Source of the DNA: Pseudomonadota bacterium
GTDB lineage: Bacteria; Pseudomonadota; Gammaproteobacteria; Burkholderiales; Thiobacillaceae
DNA length: 50,937 nt
Reading direction: 5' to 3'
Assembly: GCA_021802945.1 (NCBI GenBank)
Contig: JAJZRE010000011.1
Span: 1-50,937, forward strand
Part shown: one piece after another, positions 26,511 through 36,289 of the stretch
Layout: every line of letters begins with the position of its first letter
Numbering within the stretch: position 1 is the stretch's first letter
Translations under genes and position numbers: made by a program
The notes under the pieces: model-generated
Database searches by the model: none
What the model was told of the DNA's origin: nothing
Seen by the model: only the letters and a program-made list of their open reading frames with translations

Positions 26511-28665
26511 CCTCTATGTGCTGATGCTGAGCGTGCACGGGCTGATGCGCGGGCACGAACTGGAACTGGGACGCGACGCCGACACCGGCGGCCAGACCCT
26601 GTACGTGATCGAGCTGGCACGGGCGCTGGGACGCCACCCGCGGGTGGAGCAGATCGACGTGGTGACGCGCCTGGTCGATGATCCCGCGGTGTCGCCTGAC
26701 TATGCCGCGCCGAGCGAGGCGCTGGGCGCGCGCGCGCGCCTGGTGCGGCTGCCGTGCGGCCCGCGCCGCTATCTGCGCAAGGAAATCCTGTGGAATCACC
26801 TCGATCAGCTGGTCGACCGCACCATCAGCTATCTGCGCCAGCAGCCGCGCCTGCCCGACGTCATCCACAGCCATTACGCCGACGCCGGCTACGTCGGCGT
26901 GCAGCTGTCGCAGCTGCTCGGCATCCCGCTGGTGCACACCGGCCATTCGCTCGGGCGCTGCAAGCGCCAGCGCCTGCTCGACCATGGCCGCAAGGCACTG
27001 GCGATCGATCGCCAGTTCAACTTCGGCCGCCGCATCGCCGCCGAGGAGGCGGTGCTCGAGCAGGCCGCGCTGGTCATCACCAGCACCGCGCAGGAAAGCC
27101 ACGAGCAGTATGGCCTGTACGACAACCATCAGCCGGCACGCATGGCTGTGATTCCGCCCGGGACCGACACGTCGCGCTTCGCGCCGCCCGGCCGCGCGCC
27201 GATCCCGGCGCATGTGCCGGCGCTGGTCGACCGCTTTTTCACGCAGCCGAAAAAACCGCTCATCCTCGCCATCTGCCGGCCCGAAATGCGCAAGAACCTG
27301 AGCCGGCTGGTGGCGGCCTTCGGCGAGTCGCCCGAATTGCGCGCGCGCGCCAACCTCGCCATCGTCGCCGGCAATCGCGACGACATCCGCGGCATGGACG
27401 AGGCGCAGGCCGATGTATTGAAGGAGCTGCTGCTCGACGTCGACCGCTATGATCTCTGGGGCAGCGTGGCGCTGCCCAAGCAGCATGAGCCAGCCGACAT
27501 TCCCGCGCTCTACCGCCTGGCGGCGCAACGCCGCGGCGTGTTCGTCAACCCGGCGCTGACCGAGCCGTTCGGCCTCACCCTGATCGAGGCGGCGGCGAGC
27601 GGACTGCCGGTGGTCGCGACCCACGACGGCGGCCCCCCCGACATTCTTGCGCATTGCGATAACGGCGTTCTGGTCGATCCGCTGGATCCCGCCGGCATCG
27701 CGCGCGGCCTGCTCGCCGTGGTGTCGGATGCCCGCGCCTGGCAGCGCTACGCGCGGCGTGGCGTCAGCGGCGTGGCGCGTCACTACACCTGGGATGCCCA
27801 TGTCGAAAAATACCTGAAGGCGGTCGGCCGGGTGGTCCACCGCAGCCGCAAGCAGGTCCGGCGCGAACGCGTCGTGCAGCGTCCGGCGTCCAGCCTCATG
27901 CCCTATGTACGGCGCATGCTGGTAAGCGACATCGACAACACCCTGCTGGGCGACCGTGCCGGACTCGACGCCTTGATCCGCGTGCTGCGTGAGCCGTCGC
28001 GCGGATTCGGCTTCGGCGTGGCGACCGGGCGTCACCTGCGGAGTACGCTCGACGCATTGCAGCAGGCGCGCGTGCCGCTCCCCGATGTGCTGATCACCGC
28101 TGTCGGCAGCGAAATCCATTACGGTCCCGAGATCCTTCCCGATATCGGCTGGCGGCGCCACATTCAGCACCTGTGGCGCCGCGATGCGCTGGCTTCCCTG
28201 TTCATGGGGCTGCCCGGACTGACGCTGCAATCCGACGATCAGCAAAGCGAATTCAAGCTGAGCTTCATCTACGACCCGGACATCACGCCAGACCTGCACG
28301 AACTCAAGGTCCTTTTGCGTCGGGCCGGGCTGCACGCCAATCTGATCCATTCGCACGATGCCTTCCTCGACGTGCTGCCGGTCCGTGCATCCAAGGGCCG
28401 GGCCGTCCGCTACCTGGCCTATAAATGGGGATTGCCGCTGCGCGCTTTCCTGGTGGCGGGCGACTCCGGCAACGATCTGGAAATGCTGGTCGGCGACACG
28501 CAGGCCGTCGTGGTGTCCAACCACAGTAGCGAACTGGAAACCTTGCGCGGCCTCGAACAGGTGTATTTCGCCGAAGCGCGCAGCGCCTCAGGGATTCTCG
28601 AGGGCATGGCGCATTACGGCTTTATGGGTAATCCGATTCCAAACCTGCAGCAGGAGGCCGCATGA
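26503..28665 (+). CDS. Sucrose-phosphate synthase with fused HAD phosphatase domain
   Basis: This enzyme makes sucrose-6-phosphate from a nucleotide-glucose and fructose-6-phosphate. The 720 residues match the cyanobacterial/proteobacterial SPS length. A GT-B glycosyltransferase (about 1-465) opens with [28 protein letters not shown] sequence and has the nucleotide-sugar motif [27 protein letters not shown] domain (about 470-720) follows with motif [11 protein letters not shown] (about 474), a conserved Lys region [13 protein letters not shown] and [10 protein letters not shown]. All phosphatase motifs appear intact, so one protein may also release sucrose. The GTG start at 26503 has GGAGGGAGG directly upstream. 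Confidence 0.93.
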   Translation: MRDLYVLMLSVHGLMRGHELELGRDADTGGQTLYVIELARALGRHPRVEQIDVVTRLVDDPAVSPDYAAPSEALGARARLVRLPCGPRRYLRKEILWNHLDQLVDRTISYLRQQPRLPDVIHSHYADAGYVGVQLSQLLGIPLVHTGHSLGRCKRQRLLDHGRKALAIDRQFNFGRRIAAEEAVLEQAALVITSTAQESHEQYGLYDNHQPARMAVIPPGTDTSRFAPPGRAPIPAHVPALVDRFFTQPKKPLILAICRPEMRKNLSRLVAAFGESPELRARANLAIVAGNRDDIRGMDEAQADVLKELLLDVDRYDLWGSVALPKQHEPADIPALYRLAAQRRGVFVNPALTEPFGLTLIEAAASGLPVVATHDGGPPDILAHCDNGVLVDPLDPAGIARGLLAVVSDARAWQRYARRGVSGVARHYTWDAHVEKYLKAVGRVVHRSRKQVRRERVVQRPASSLMPYVRRMLVSDIDNTLLGDRAGLDALIRVLREPSRGFGFGVATGRHLRSTLDALQQARVPLPDVLITAVGSEIHYGPEILPDIGWRRHIQHLWRRDALASLFMGLPGLTLQSDDQQSEFKLSFIYDPDITPDLHELKVLLRRAGLHANLIHSHDAFLDVLPVRASKGRAVRYLAYKWGLPLRAFLVAGDSGNDLEMLVGDTQAVVVSNHSSELETLRGLEQVYFAEARSASGILEGMAHYGFMGNPIPNLQQEAA

Positions 28666-31049
28666 TCGATGCACTGAGAACCTGGACGACGGATCATCGC
28701 GATCCGGTGGACGCCTTCCTGCGCCGCTGCTTTGCCGAGAGCCGGGTGCTGTTGCTGCAAAGCGACTTGTGCCATGTGCTCGAGGCCCTGGCGTCCGAAA
28801 CCGCCAGCCCGATCGACGGCACGCCCCTGCAGCAGGCGGTGCGTCATTTCCAGGAAGGCGTGTTCCAGCATCCCTGGGCCTATTTCGCATTGCGCGAAGG
28901 GGCGGGGCGCTGGCGCTACCTGCGCATGCACCAGGAGCAGCTGCTTCCGGAGAGCGTGTCGGTGAGCGAGTTCCTCGCATTCAAGGAGGTCTTCGTGAAG
29001 CCGCCGGACGACGGCGGCAGCGTGCTTGAGATCGACTTCGAACCCTTTGGCCGCCATGTGCCGCGGCTGCGGGAGACGCGCTCGATCGGACAGGGCGTGC
29101 TGCACCTGAACCGGCATCTGGCGAGCGCCATGTTCACCCGGCCCGAGGTGGGCCACGCGCGGATGCTGAACTTCCTGCGCATGCACACGATCGACGGTCA
29201 GCAGTTGATGCTCGCGCCCCACATCGGCGAGGTGGCGACCTTGCGCGAGTCCCTGCGCGAGGCGCTGCGGCAGCTCGATGCGCTCGCGCCCGAGACGCCG
29301 TGGGCGGCGTTTGCCGCCGTGCTCGGCAGGCTGGGGTTCGAGCCCGGCTGGGGCGACACGGCGGGGCGCGTGAGCGAGACCATGGGCATGCTGGTCGACA
29401 TTCTGGAAGCGCCGTCCCCCAGCGTGCTGGAAGCCTTCCTGGCCCGCATTCCGATGATCTCGCGCCTGCTGATCGTGTCGCCGCATGGCTACTTCGGCCA
29501 GGACAACGTGCTGGGCCGGCCCGACACCGGCGGCCAGGTGGTCTACATCCTCGACCAGGTGCGCGCGCTGGAGCGCGAGATGCGCGACCGCATGACGGTC
29601 CAGGGCGTGCGGGTCGATCCGCGGATCGTCGTCGTCACCCGGCTGATCCCTGATTCCGACGGCACCACCTGCAATGTGTCGCTGGAAAAGATCCAGGGCG
29701 CGGACCATGCCTGGATCGTGCGCGTGCCGTTTCATCATTCCAACGGCGAAATCGTGCGGCAATGGATTTCGCGCTTCGAAATCTGGCCGTATCTGGAAGC
29801 CTTCGCGGTCCATGTCGAGCGCGAGGCGCTTGCCCAGCTGGGCGGGCGCCCCGATCTCATCATCGGCAACTATTCAGACGGCAACCTGGTGGCCAGCCTG
29901 CTGTCGGAGCGCCTCGGCGTGACCCAGTGCAACATCGCCCATGCGCTGGAACAGACCAAATACCTGCACTCGGCGCTGTACTGGGAAGCCAACGATGCGA
30001 CCTACCACTTCGCCTGCCAGTACACGGCGGACCTGATCGGCATGAACCACGCCGACTTCATCATCACCAGCACCTATCAGGAAATCGCCGGCACCGCGCA
30101 CAGCATCGGCCAGTACGAAAGTTACCGCGCGTACACCCTGCCTGGGCTGTACCGCGTGGTCAACGGCATCGACCTGTTCGACCCCAAATTCAATATCGTG
30201 TCACCGGGCGCCGACGCCGACATCTATTTTCCCTACAGCGACACGGATCGGCGCCTGCATTCGCTGATGCCCGAGATCGAGCGCCTGCTCTATGCGCCCG
30301 ACCCCGGGGTGCCGTATCGCGGCCGGTTCGACGACCCCGGCAAGCCCTTGCTCTTCAGCATGGCGCGGCTCGACCGCATCAAGAATCTGACCGGGCTGGC
30401 CGAATGGTTCGGCGCCTGCGAGCGCCTGGCCGAAGCCGCCAACCTGGTGGTGGTCGGCGGCTACGTCGATGCGGCGGCCTCCGGGGACGAGGAGGAAAAG
30501 GCCGAGATCGCGCGCATGCACGCGCTGATGGACCAGTACCGGCTGGACGGGCGGATGCGCTGGCTGGGCGCCCGCCTCGACAAGAACCTGGCCGGTGAGC
30601 TGTATCGCCATGTCGCCGACCGCCGCGGCGTGTTCGTCCAGCCCGCGCTGTTCGAGGCCTTCGGTCTCACCCTGATCGAGGCGATGGCCTCGGGCCTGCC
30701 GGTGTTCGCCACCCGTTATGGCGGGCCGCTCGAAATCATCCAGCACGGGGTGTCGGGGTTCCACATCGATCCCAACGACGGCGCCGCCGCAGCGGGGGCG
30801 ATCGCCGATTTCCTGCGGCAGTGCGCGGCCGATCCGGCGCTCTGGCAGCGCCTGTCGGAGGGCGCGCTGGCGCGCGTGGCCGCCCGCTACACCTGGCAAT
30901 TGTATGCCGAGCGCATGATGACGCTGTCGCGCATCTACGGCTTCTGGAAATTCGTCAGCAATCTGGAGCGCGGGGAAGTCAGCCGCTACCTGCAACTGTT
31001 CCATCACCTGCAATTCCGCCCGCTGGCGCGCGCAATACGAAAGGACTGA
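28662..31049 (+). CDS. Sucrose synthase
   Basis: Sucrose synthase reversibly converts sucrose plus NDP to NDP-glucose plus fructose. The 795 residues are full length: a regulatory N-terminal region (1-265), then a GT-B core starting at [20 protein letters not shown] (about 270), with [21 protein letters not shown] and the E-x7-E motif EAFGLTLIE near the end. Bacterial enzymes often prefer ADP; the nucleotide cannot be told here. The ATGA overlap couples it to SPS, and with fructokinase this forms a sucrose synthesis and recycling operon. Confidence 0.95.
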   Translation: MIDALRTWTTDHRDPVDAFLRRCFAESRVLLLQSDLCHVLEALASETASPIDGTPLQQAVRHFQEGVFQHPWAYFALREGAGRWRYLRMHQEQLLPESVSVSEFLAFKEVFVKPPDDGGSVLEIDFEPFGRHVPRLRETRSIGQGVLHLNRHLASAMFTRPEVGHARMLNFLRMHTIDGQQLMLAPHIGEVATLRESLREALRQLDALAPETPWAAFAAVLGRLGFEPGWGDTAGRVSETMGMLVDILEAPSPSVLEAFLARIPMISRLLIVSPHGYFGQDNVLGRPDTGGQVVYILDQVRALEREMRDRMTVQGVRVDPRIVVVTRLIPDSDGTTCNVSLEKIQGADHAWIVRVPFHHSNGEIVRQWISRFEIWPYLEAFAVHVEREALAQLGGRPDLIIGNYSDGNLVASLLSERLGVTQCNIAHALEQTKYLHSALYWEANDATYHFACQYTADLIGMNHADFIITSTYQEIAGTAHSIGQYESYRAYTLPGLYRVVNGIDLFDPKFNIVSPGADADIYFPYSDTDRRLHSLMPEIERLLYAPDPGVPYRGRFDDPGKPLLFSMARLDRIKNLTGLAEWFGACERLAEAANLVVVGGYVDAAASGDEEEKAEIARMHALMDQYRLDGRMRWLGARLDKNLAGELYRHVADRRGVFVQPALFEAFGLTLIEAMASGLPVFATRYGGPLEIIQHGVSGFHIDPNDGAAAAGAIADFLRQCAADPALWQRLSEGALARVAARYTWQLYAERMMTLSRIYGFWKFVSNLERGEVSRYLQLFHHLQFRPLARAIRKD

Positions 31050-31053
31050 CTCC

Positions 31054-31971
31054 ATGCCCGCGGATTATCTGAAGATCGCAGAAACCTATCTCGGCGAATG
31101 GCGCGCCGTGACCGTGACCGCCCTGCATGTGCTCCTCATTCTGGGGCTGTCGTGGCTGGCGCTGTGCGTGTCGCGCAAGGCAGTGGGCCGGCTGCGGGCG
31201 CACATGCAGAACGGGCTCGACGACCTCGAACGACTCAAGCGGCTCAACACGCTGGAGCAGGTGTTCCGCTACATCATTGCGGTGATCGTCACGCTGGTCA
31301 CGGCCATGCTGGTCCTGAGCGAAGTCGGCATTTCGATCGCGCCCATCCTGGCCGCCGCCGGCGTGCTCGGCATTGCCGTCGGCTTCGGCGCGCAAAGCCT
31401 GGTCAAGGACTACTTCACCGGACTGTTTCTGCTGCTGGAAAATCAGGTGCGCCAGGGCGACGTGGTGGAAGTGGCCGGCAAGGGGGGGCTGGTCGAGGAG
31501 ATGACGCTGCGCTACATCCGTCTGCGCGATTACGAGGGCAGCGTGCATTACGTTCCCAACGGCACGATCACGAGCGTCACCAACCGCAGCCGCGGCTTCG
31601 CCTACGCGGTGATCGACGTCAGCGTCGCCTACCGCGAGGATGTCGACGAGGTCTACGACATGATGCGCAAGGTGGCGACCGATCTGCGTGCCGATCCGGA
31701 GCTGGCCGCCAAGATTGTCGACGACCTGGAAATCGCCGGCGTCGACCAGTGGGCGGATTCGGCCGTGGTGATCCGCTGCCGCTTCAAGGTGATGCCGCTG
31801 GAGCAGTGGGGGGTGCGGCGCGAATTCCTGTACCGCCTGAAGAAGGCATTCGACGCCGCCGGCATCGAGATTCCCTTCCCGCATCTCACCGTGTACGCCG
31901 GACAGAACAAGGATGGCACCGCGCCGCCGTTGCATCTGCTGCCGCACAGCGCGACCAGCGCTGCGCGATGA
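31054..31971 (+). CDS. Small-conductance mechanosensitive channel (MscS family)
   Basis: The 305 residues have three N-terminal membrane segments. The pore helix is recognisable as LAAAGVLGIAVGFGAQSLVKDYFTGLFLLLENQ (about 105-137), the Gly/Ala-rich TM3 of MscS, followed by the beta domain (QGDVVEV...VPNGTITSVTN) and the C-terminal alpha/beta domain. Such channels open under membrane tension and release solutes. It starts 4 bp after sucrose synthase, which suggests co-expression of sucrose accumulation and emergency release. Confidence 0.94.
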   Translation: MPADYLKIAETYLGEWRAVTVTALHVLLILGLSWLALCVSRKAVGRLRAHMQNGLDDLERLKRLNTLEQVFRYIIAVIVTLVTAMLVLSEVGISIAPILAAAGVLGIAVGFGAQSLVKDYFTGLFLLLENQVRQGDVVEVAGKGGLVEEMTLRYIRLRDYEGSVHYVPNGTITSVTNRSRGFAYAVIDVSVAYREDVDEVYDMMRKVATDLRADPELAAKIVDDLEIAGVDQWADSAVVIRCRFKVMPLEQWGVRREFLYRLKKAFDAAGIEIPFPHLTVYAGQNKDGTAPPLHLLPHSATSAAR

Positions 31972-32118
31972 TTCTGCGATTCGCCCGCGAGCAGCCCGGG
32001 CTGCTTCCGTCTCGTGACTGCGTTCGTCAGCAATCTGGGGTAGGCTAGGTCATCAGCAGGGAACCCGTCGCGGTCGGATTTTCCGTATGCCCCCTGCGGG
32101 AGTCGAGCTTCCAGCACC
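31972..32118. other. 147-bp gap with a 16-bp perfect palindrome
   Basis: AGCAGCCCGGGCTGCT at 31990-32005 is an exact palindrome without a loop, shortly after the mscS-family stop. No T run follows. No gene is seen in the remainder of the gap. Confidence 0.4.
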
Positions 32119-33135
32119 ATGCATGACCTTGCCGTCATCTGGCTTTCACTTGCTGCCTGCCTTGCCGTGATCGGCGTCGCGGGCGCCAGGCTCTCGCGCT
32201 ATGGCGACATCATCGCCGAGAAGAGCGGGATGAGCCGCGGCTGGGTGGGGCTGATCCTGCTGGCCACCGTCACCTCGCTGCCTGAACTGGTTGCGGGCCT
32301 GTCCTCGGTGACAGTCGCCAGGGTGCCGGATATCGCGGTGGGCGACATCATGGGGAGCTGCGTGTTCAACCTGCTCATCATCGTGCTGCTGGATTTCATG
32401 TATCGCAAGGAATCCGTCTATACGCGCGCACGGCAAGGCCATGTGCTGTCCGCCGGCTACGGCATCGCGCTGATCGGCTTCGCCGGGTTCAATTTGCTGC
32501 TGTATCGCGCGGGGACGGCCCCTTCCATTGGCCACGTCGGCCTCTACACGCCGGTCATCCTGCTGCTGTACCTGCTGGCGATGCGTTCGCTCTATCGTTA
32601 CGAGCAGGCGCAAGTCAGCGAGTATGTGGAAGATCGTGTCGGGCTGTATCCCGACATCAGCCTGGGGCAGGCGGTGCGAGGCTACGCCATCGCCGCGGTT
32701 GCGGTGGTGGCGGCCGGCATCGGGCTGCCGTTTGTCGCCAAGGACCTGGCCGTGGCCATGGACTGGCAACAAAGTTTCGTGGGCACGCTGTTTGTCGCTG
32801 CGATCACGTCCGCGCCTGAAGTCATGGTCACGGTGGCCGCCCTGCGCATGGGCGCGGTCGATCTCGCGATCGGCAACCTGTTCGGCAGCAACCTGTTCAA
32901 CATCGCCATCCTCGCCATCGATGATCTCGCCTATCTGCCCGGCCCGCTGCTCGCCGATGTTTCCCTCACCCACGCGACCTCGGCGTTCTCCGCCATGATG
33001 ATGAGCGGGCTTGCGGTGGTCGGGCTGGTGCTGCGTCCCGCGTCGCGCGTCTTCCGGACAGTCAGCTGGATCAGCCTGCTGCTGCTGGTCATCTATCTGT
33101 TGAACACCCTGTTCATCTACCTGCATGGCCACTGA
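32119..33135 (+). CDS. CaCA family sodium/calcium (cation/proton) exchanger
   Basis: The 338-residue membrane protein contains both inverted alpha repeats of the Ca2+/cation antiporter superfamily: GLILLATVTSLPEL...GDIMGSCVFNLLI (about 36-95) and AAITSAPEVMVTVAALRMGAVDLAIGNLFGSNLFNIAI (about 228-265), with the ion-binding acidic and Asn residues present. It is likely to export Ca2+ or another cation using Na+ or H+. Its end overlaps the P-type ATPase start by 11 bp, so both are probably made together. Confidence 0.92.
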   Translation: MHDLAVIWLSLAACLAVIGVAGARLSRYGDIIAEKSGMSRGWVGLILLATVTSLPELVAGLSSVTVARVPDIAVGDIMGSCVFNLLIIVLLDFMYRKESVYTRARQGHVLSAGYGIALIGFAGFNLLLYRAGTAPSIGHVGLYTPVILLLYLLAMRSLYRYEQAQVSEYVEDRVGLYPDISLGQAVRGYAIAAVAVVAAGIGLPFVAKDLAVAMDWQQSFVGTLFVAAITSAPEVMVTVAALRMGAVDLAIGNLFGSNLFNIAILAIDDLAYLPGPLLADVSLTHATSAFSAMMMSGLAVVGLVLRPASRVFRTVSWISLLLLVIYLLNTLFIYLHGH

Positions 33136-35767
33136 ATCCGACTTCCCCTCCGGGCACTGGCATCGCCTGGACAGCCAGGCCGCCGCCGCGCGGCTAGACA
33201 GCGATCTCGACACCGGGCTGACCGGCGAGGCCGCCGCCGCGCGGCTTGAGCAGCTTGGCCCCAACGTCCTGCACGAGGCCGGTCGGCGCCATCCGCTCGC
33301 CATGCTGGCGTCGCAGTTCACCGACTTCATGATCCTGGTGCTGGTCGCCGCCGCCGTGATCGCCGGGTTCGTCGGCGAGCCGCAGGACGCCATTGCCATC
33401 GTGGTCATCGTGTTCCTCAACGGCATCATCGGCTTTGTCCAGGAATATCGCGCCGAACGCGCGATGGCGGCGCTGAAGCAGATGGCCAGCCCGCAGGCCC
33501 GCGTGATCCGTGACGGGCGCGCGGGCCTCGTCGACGCGACGGCGCTGGTGCCGGGCGATCTGGTGGAGCTCGAAGCCGGCAACATCCTGCCGGCCGACCT
33601 GCGCCTGACCGAGCTGGCCGCGCTCAAGGTCGACGAGTCGGCGCTCACCGGCGAATCGCAGCCGGTCGACAAGCAGCTCGCCGTTATGCAGGAAGCCGAC
33701 CTGCCGCTCGGCGACCGCCTCAACCTGGCGTACAAGGGCACCATCGTGACCTGCGGCCGCGCGCGCGGACTGGTGGTGGCGACCGGCATGCGGACCGAGC
33801 TGGGGAAAATCGCCGCGCTGCTGTCAGGCGAAGCCGGCAAGACGCCGTTGCAAAAACGCCTGGCGCGTTTCGGCCAGACCCTGGCGGCGGGGGTGCTGGC
33901 GATCTGCGCCATCATTTTCGTCGCCGGCTGGCTGCGCGGCGAACCGCCGCTGGTGATGCTGCTCACCGCCATCAGCCTGGCCGTCGCCGCCATTCCCGAA
34001 GCGCTGCCGGCGGTCGTCACCATCTCGCTCGCGCTGGGGGCGGCGCGCATGGTGAAGCAGAACGCGCTGATCCGCCGCCTGTCCGCGGTGGAGACGCTCG
34101 GCTCGGTCACCTACATCTGCTCCGACAAGACCGGCACGCTCACGCAGAACCGCATGCGGCTCGACTGCGTGCGGGCCGCCGGCGAAACCCGGCCCGCGCT
34201 GTCCGGTGCCGAAGCTTCGCCATGGCGCGAGCTGGGACTGGCGATGGTGCTGTGCAACGACGCCGTGGCCGATGCCGACGGCAAGCTCGCCGGCGACCCC
34301 ACCGAGACTGCCTTGCTCGAAGCGGCGCGATCGACTGGGTTGGACCGGGAGACATTGCGCGGCACCTTGCCGCGCCTGGCCGAAATCCCTTTCGATTCCG
34401 GGCGCGCGCGCATGAGCACGCTGCATCGCGCCGGCGACGGCGTGCTGATGCTGGTGAAAGGGGCGCCCGAGGGCGTGCTGTCCCTGTGCGCCGACCAGCT
34501 TGCTGGCGGCAACACGATCGCGGTCGATCAGGGAGCGCTGCGGGACGAGGCCGGGCAGCTGGCCGCGCAGGGCCTGCGCGTGCTGGCCTTCGCGCTGAAG
34601 CGGTTGCCGCAGGTGCCGGACGCGCTCGATGCCGCTGAGCTGGAAAGCGGGCTCACCTTCATCGGGCTCGCCGGCCTGATCGACCCGCCGCGCCCCGAGG
34701 CGGCCGAGTCGGTGGCCGCCTGCAAGGCCGCCGGCATCGTCCCGGTCATGATCACCGGCGACCATCCCGCGACCGCGCGGGCCATCGCCAGCCGGCTGGG
34801 CATCATCGAAGACGGCGGCAAGGTGTTGACCGGTGGCGAGCTGGCGCGGCTGTCGCTGGAAGACTTCGAGCGCGAGGTGGAATCGGTTCGGGTGTACGCG
34901 CGCATCAATCCGGAGCAGAAGATCAGGATCGTGCGGGCACTGCAGGACAAGGGCGAATTCGTCGCCATGACCGGCGACGGCGTGAACGACGCGCCGGCGC
35001 TGAAGATGGCCGACATCGGCGTCGCCATGGGCAAGGGCGGCACCGACGTGGCGCGCGAGGCGGCCCACATGACGCTCCTGGACGACAACTTCGCCACCAT
35101 CGTCCATGCGGTGCGCGAGGGGCGCCGCATCTTCGACAACATCCGCAAGTTCGTCAAATACACCATGACGAGCAACTCGGGCGAGATCTGGACCCTCTTC
35201 CTCGCGCCTTTCCTCGGCCTGCCGATTCCGCTGCTGCCGATCCACATCCTGTGGATCAACCTCGTCACCGACGGCCTGCCGGGGCTGGCGCTCGCCAATG
35301 AGCGCGCCGAGCGCAACGTCATGCGGCGCCCGCCGCGGCCGCCGAAGGAAAGCCTCTTCGCGCACGGCATGTGGCAGCACATCCTGTGGGTGGGTCTGCT
35401 GATGGGGGGCGTCTCCCTGCTGACGCAGGCGTGGGCGATCCACGTCGGCTCCGCGCACTGGCAGAGCATGGTGTTCACCGTGCTGACGCTGTCGCAGCTG
35501 GGCCACGTGCTGGCGATCCGCTCGGAGCGCGAATCGCTGTTCAGCCAGGGCGTGTGGTCCAACCGGGCGCTGATCGCGGCGCTGCTGTTTACCTTCGCTT
35601 TGCAGATGGCCGTGCTCTATGTGCCCTGGCTCAACCCCGTCTTCAAGACCGCGCCCCTGAGCCTGGGCGAACTGGCCGCGTGCCTGGCGCTGTCGTCGGT
35701 GGTGTTTGCCGGCGTGGAGATCGAGAAGGCGCTGGTGCGGCGCGGCTGGCTGTACGCCGGCCCGTAG
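33125..35767 (+). CDS. P2-type cation-transporting ATPase (Ca2+-ATPase-like)
   Basis: The 880 residues have all P-type hallmarks: N-terminal cation ATPase domain, actuator LTGESQPV, the ion-binding M4 motif AIPEALPAVVT typical of P2 (Ca2+/Na+,K+) pumps, the phosphorylated Asp in ICSDKTGTLTQNRM (about residue 335), KGAPE in the nucleotide domain, and TGDGVNDAPALKMADIG. The context with a CaCA exchanger favours Ca2+, but Na+ or Mn2+ cannot be excluded. The stop is 9 bp from the convergent marR-family gene. Confidence 0.93.
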   Translation: MATESDFPSGHWHRLDSQAAAARLDSDLDTGLTGEAAAARLEQLGPNVLHEAGRRHPLAMLASQFTDFMILVLVAAAVIAGFVGEPQDAIAIVVIVFLNGIIGFVQEYRAERAMAALKQMASPQARVIRDGRAGLVDATALVPGDLVELEAGNILPADLRLTELAALKVDESALTGESQPVDKQLAVMQEADLPLGDRLNLAYKGTIVTCGRARGLVVATGMRTELGKIAALLSGEAGKTPLQKRLARFGQTLAAGVLAICAIIFVAGWLRGEPPLVMLLTAISLAVAAIPEALPAVVTISLALGAARMVKQNALIRRLSAVETLGSVTYICSDKTGTLTQNRMRLDCVRAAGETRPALSGAEASPWRELGLAMVLCNDAVADADGKLAGDPTETALLEAARSTGLDRETLRGTLPRLAEIPFDSGRARMSTLHRAGDGVLMLVKGAPEGVLSLCADQLAGGNTIAVDQGALRDEAGQLAAQGLRVLAFALKRLPQVPDALDAAELESGLTFIGLAGLIDPPRPEAAESVAACKAAGIVPVMITGDHPATARAIASRLGIIEDGGKVLTGGELARLSLEDFEREVESVRVYARINPEQKIRIVRALQDKGEFVAMTGDGVNDAPALKMADIGVAMGKGGTDVAREAAHMTLLDDNFATIVHAVREGRRIFDNIRKFVKYTMTSNSGEIWTLFLAPFLGLPIPLLPIHILWINLVTDGLPGLALANERAERNVMRRPPRPPKESLFAHGMWQHILWVGLLMGGVSLLTQAWAIHVGSAHWQSMVFTVLTLSQLGHVLAIRSERESLFSQGVWSNRALIAALLFTFALQMAVLYVPWLNPVFKTAPLSLGELAACLALSSVVFAGVEIEKALVRRGWLYAGP

Positions 35768-35776
35768 TCGTCGGGG

Positions 35777-36250
35777 TCAGAGTTCCGACAGCGGTTTTTG
35801 CGCGTCCTGGCTGTTGACCTCGCCCATGTGCGCGATCAGCGTCGCCAGATCCTGATTGAGGCGGGACAAGGCGTCGTCCGTCAACTGGCCCAGTGCGTGC
35901 GTCAGGATGCCGGTCAGCGGCTGTGGCGCTTTCCCCAGTGCCTTTTCCCCGGCATCGGTGAGATACAGGCGTACCACGCGCTGGTCCGTGCTGTTGCGCT
36001 CGCGCCGGATCAGTCCGGCTTTTTCGATCTTGTCGAGCAGGTTGCTGGCGGTCGAGGCATGGATCGACAAGGCCTGCGCCAGTTCGGAGACCTTCATGCC
36101 CGGCGTCTGGTGCAGCGCGGCCATGGCCCAGATCTGCGCGCCGCTGACGCCGCAGGCTTTTTCCACCGCCTGGAAATGCTGGCGTACGGCGCCGAAAATC
36201 ACGCGAAACTGGCGCAGGGCTTCCGCGGCTGCGAGGGGGTCTGGGCTCAA
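35777..36250 (-). CDS. MarR family transcriptional regulator
   Basis: The 157 residues form a winged-helix MarR protein: MKVSELAQALSIHASTASNLLDKIEKAGLIRRERNSTDQRVVRLYLTDAG at about 51-102 includes the recognition helix and beta wing with the DQR motif. The target and inducer are unknown. It lies downstream of glnE on the same strand, 39 bp away, and could be co-transcribed with it. Confidence 0.92.
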   Translation of the reverse strand: MSPDPLAAAEALRQFRVIFGAVRQHFQAVEKACGVSGAQIWAMAALHQTPGMKVSELAQALSIHASTASNLLDKIEKAGLIRRERNSTDQRVVRLYLTDAGEKALGKAPQPLTGILTHALGQLTDDALSRLNQDLATLIAHMGEVNSQDAQKPLSEL

Positions 36251-36289
36251 GGTGCACTCTCCGGCAAAACGCTAATCATGGCAGGAATT

